Position numbers and translations under genes: made by a program. Positions 5,471-6,149 of a stretch of DNA of 6,149 bases are shown piece after piece. The notes beneath the pieces are model-generated. The model was not told the DNA's origin. It did not search any database and saw nothing but the letters and a program-made list of their open reading frames with translations. Origin of the DNA: Campylobacterota bacterium (GTDB lineage Bacteria > Campylobacterota > Campylobacteria > Campylobacterales > Sulfurovaceae); NCBI GenBank assembly GCA_022600655.1, contig JAHZJZ010000260.1, forward strand, positions 1 through 6,149, written 5' to 3'. The stretch's first letter is position 1. Every line of letters begins with the position of its first letter.

Positions 5471-6149
5471 TTCACTGATAAGTGCCGTTACAAAGGTTTC
5501 ATTGTGAAACCCATACCCTCCAGGAAATGAACCTATCTCACCATAGGCAAAAAAACCTATAAGTGGTGCATTAGAAGCCTCATAGGCAGCTTCTATCTCT
5601 TTAATGGTTAAATCACCCAACACCTGTTTACGGGAACAACAAGGAAAAACCAAAGCGATATCTGCTTTAAAATCATTGGCATGAGCAATGGTTTCGTAAA
5701 TACTTTTTCCTACCTCATCTATAATTGATTTACCTGTAGGTGAAGAGAGCCTCACTTTTGATTTCTCTTCAACATGTCCAGCAAAAATCAATGCACCATT
5801 CTCTTCATCTAGTTCCAAGACAGCACGGTAGACCACTTGACCATTTCTCATGGTTACCTCTAAAGGGTACTCTATACCAATTTGAGGCATATCATCAGCC
5901 GTAATATTTAAGTAACTTTTATAAAAATCAATGGCTGATTTACCATCAATGGTATAGACAACATTTTTATGGGCATGGGTAACAATTCGCTCTTTGCCTA
6001 TCCCTTTCCAACCAAAAGCTCTCGCACCAATAATATTAATCTTGGCTCTATCTAAAGCCAAAACAACAACCCCATGGTTTGAAAAGTTACGATTAGAGAA
6101 GACAAACGTCTCTTTGAGTATAAGGTCATCAGCAGCTGAACCCCCAAAA
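5459..6149 (-). CDS. FIST domain sensory protein (5' partial, runs off the right edge)
   Basis: 229 residues are visible. The in-frame TTG at 6061 is internal, because the frame continues upstream to the window edge as FGGSAADD, then an ETFVFSNR strand, exactly as expected for the FIST N domain (GG-A-D motif). Further N-domain marks are GARAFGW, VT-A and YTIDGKSAIDFYKSYL. The C-terminal FIST_C domain has ALVFPCCSRK (residues about 165-174), APLIGFFAYGEIG (about 194-206) and FHNETF (214-219). FIST domains are cytoplasmic small-ligand sensors proposed to bind amino-acid-like ligands; a subgroup (NosP) binds heme and senses nitric oxide next to a hybrid kinase gene. No membrane segment is visible. 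It sits directly upstream of a sensorless hybrid kinase with a 1-nt gap, so it is most likely that kinase's input partner. The adjacent cysteines in PCCSRK, where I recall many family members having C-A-G, are a possible redox or metal feature. The ligand cannot be read from the sequence. Confidence 0.9.
   Translation of the reverse strand, partial: FGGSAADDLILKETFVFSNRNFSNHGVVVLALDRAKINIIGARAFGWKGIGKERIVTHAHKNVVYTIDGKSAIDFYKSYLNITADDMPQIGIEYPLEVTMRNGQVVYRAVLELDEENGALIFAGHVEEKSKVRLSSPTGKSIIDEVGKSIYETIAHANDFKADIALVFPCCSRKQVLGDLTIKEIEAAYEASNAPLIGFFAYGEIGSFPGGYGFHNETFVTALISEKER

Noticed and set aside
5473..5475. GTG as the kinase start
   Set aside because: The following codons are themselves the Shine-Dalgarno for the in-frame ATG at 5457, which has ideal spacing and sits 1 nt after the FIST stop.
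6059..6061. TTG as the start of the FIST gene
   Set aside because: The frame continues upstream to the right edge with conserved FIST N-domain sequence; the real start is outside the window.
1..6149. A defence island, toxin-antitoxin pair, CRISPR array or mobile element
   Set aside because: No array repeats, transposase, integrase, terminal repeats or small overlapping toxin/antitoxin genes are visible; the genes look like ordinary chromosomal content.

Overview
The window is AT-rich, dense DNA with five protein genes and no RNA genes, mobile elements or CRISPR. AT-rich coding, extended -10 promoters without a clear -35, a FIST/hybrid-kinase pair and a protein packed with the acidic bacterial N-glycosylation sequon together suggest a free-living member of the Campylobacterota (Sulfurimonas/Sulfurovum-like). 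This is an inference from style and gene content, not a marker-gene identification.

Layout. (1) Positions 1-868, plus: the C-terminal part of an endonuclease I family nuclease fused to a transmembrane helix and a ricin-type beta-trefoil domain; its 5' end lies outside the window. (2) Positions 834-1511, minus: an exported 225-residue protein of unknown function carrying twelve D/E-X-N-X-S/T sequons; its 3' end overlaps gene 1 tail to tail, with a hairpin in the overlap. (3) Positions 1512-1616: a short divergent promoter region in which two identical extended -10 elements form a perfect inverted repeat, one driving gene 2 and one driving gene 4. (4) Positions 1617-3461, plus: a complete YheS-like ABC-F ribosome-associated ATPase. 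(5) Positions 3466-5457, minus: a soluble hybrid histidine kinase with a full phosphorelay (HisKA, HATPase, degenerate receiver, canonical receiver, HPt). (6) Positions 5459-6149, minus: the C-terminal part of a FIST sensory protein, directly upstream of and translationally coupled to the kinase; its 5' end lies beyond the right edge.

How they work together: the FIST protein and the kinase look like one two-gene signalling unit, with the FIST protein as the separately encoded input for a kinase that has no sensor domain. This resembles the NosP/NahK arrangement. The nuclease-lectin and the sequon-rich protein are both predicted to be exported but lie on opposite strands, so nothing shows that they act together. 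The ABC-F gene appears to be an independent housekeeping unit.

Most notable: the sequon-dense exported protein (12 extended sequons in 225 residues, against 2 in about 1500 residues of the other three main proteins), the nuclease-TM-lectin fusion with an awkward predicted topology, and the split FIST/phosphorelay kinase pair.
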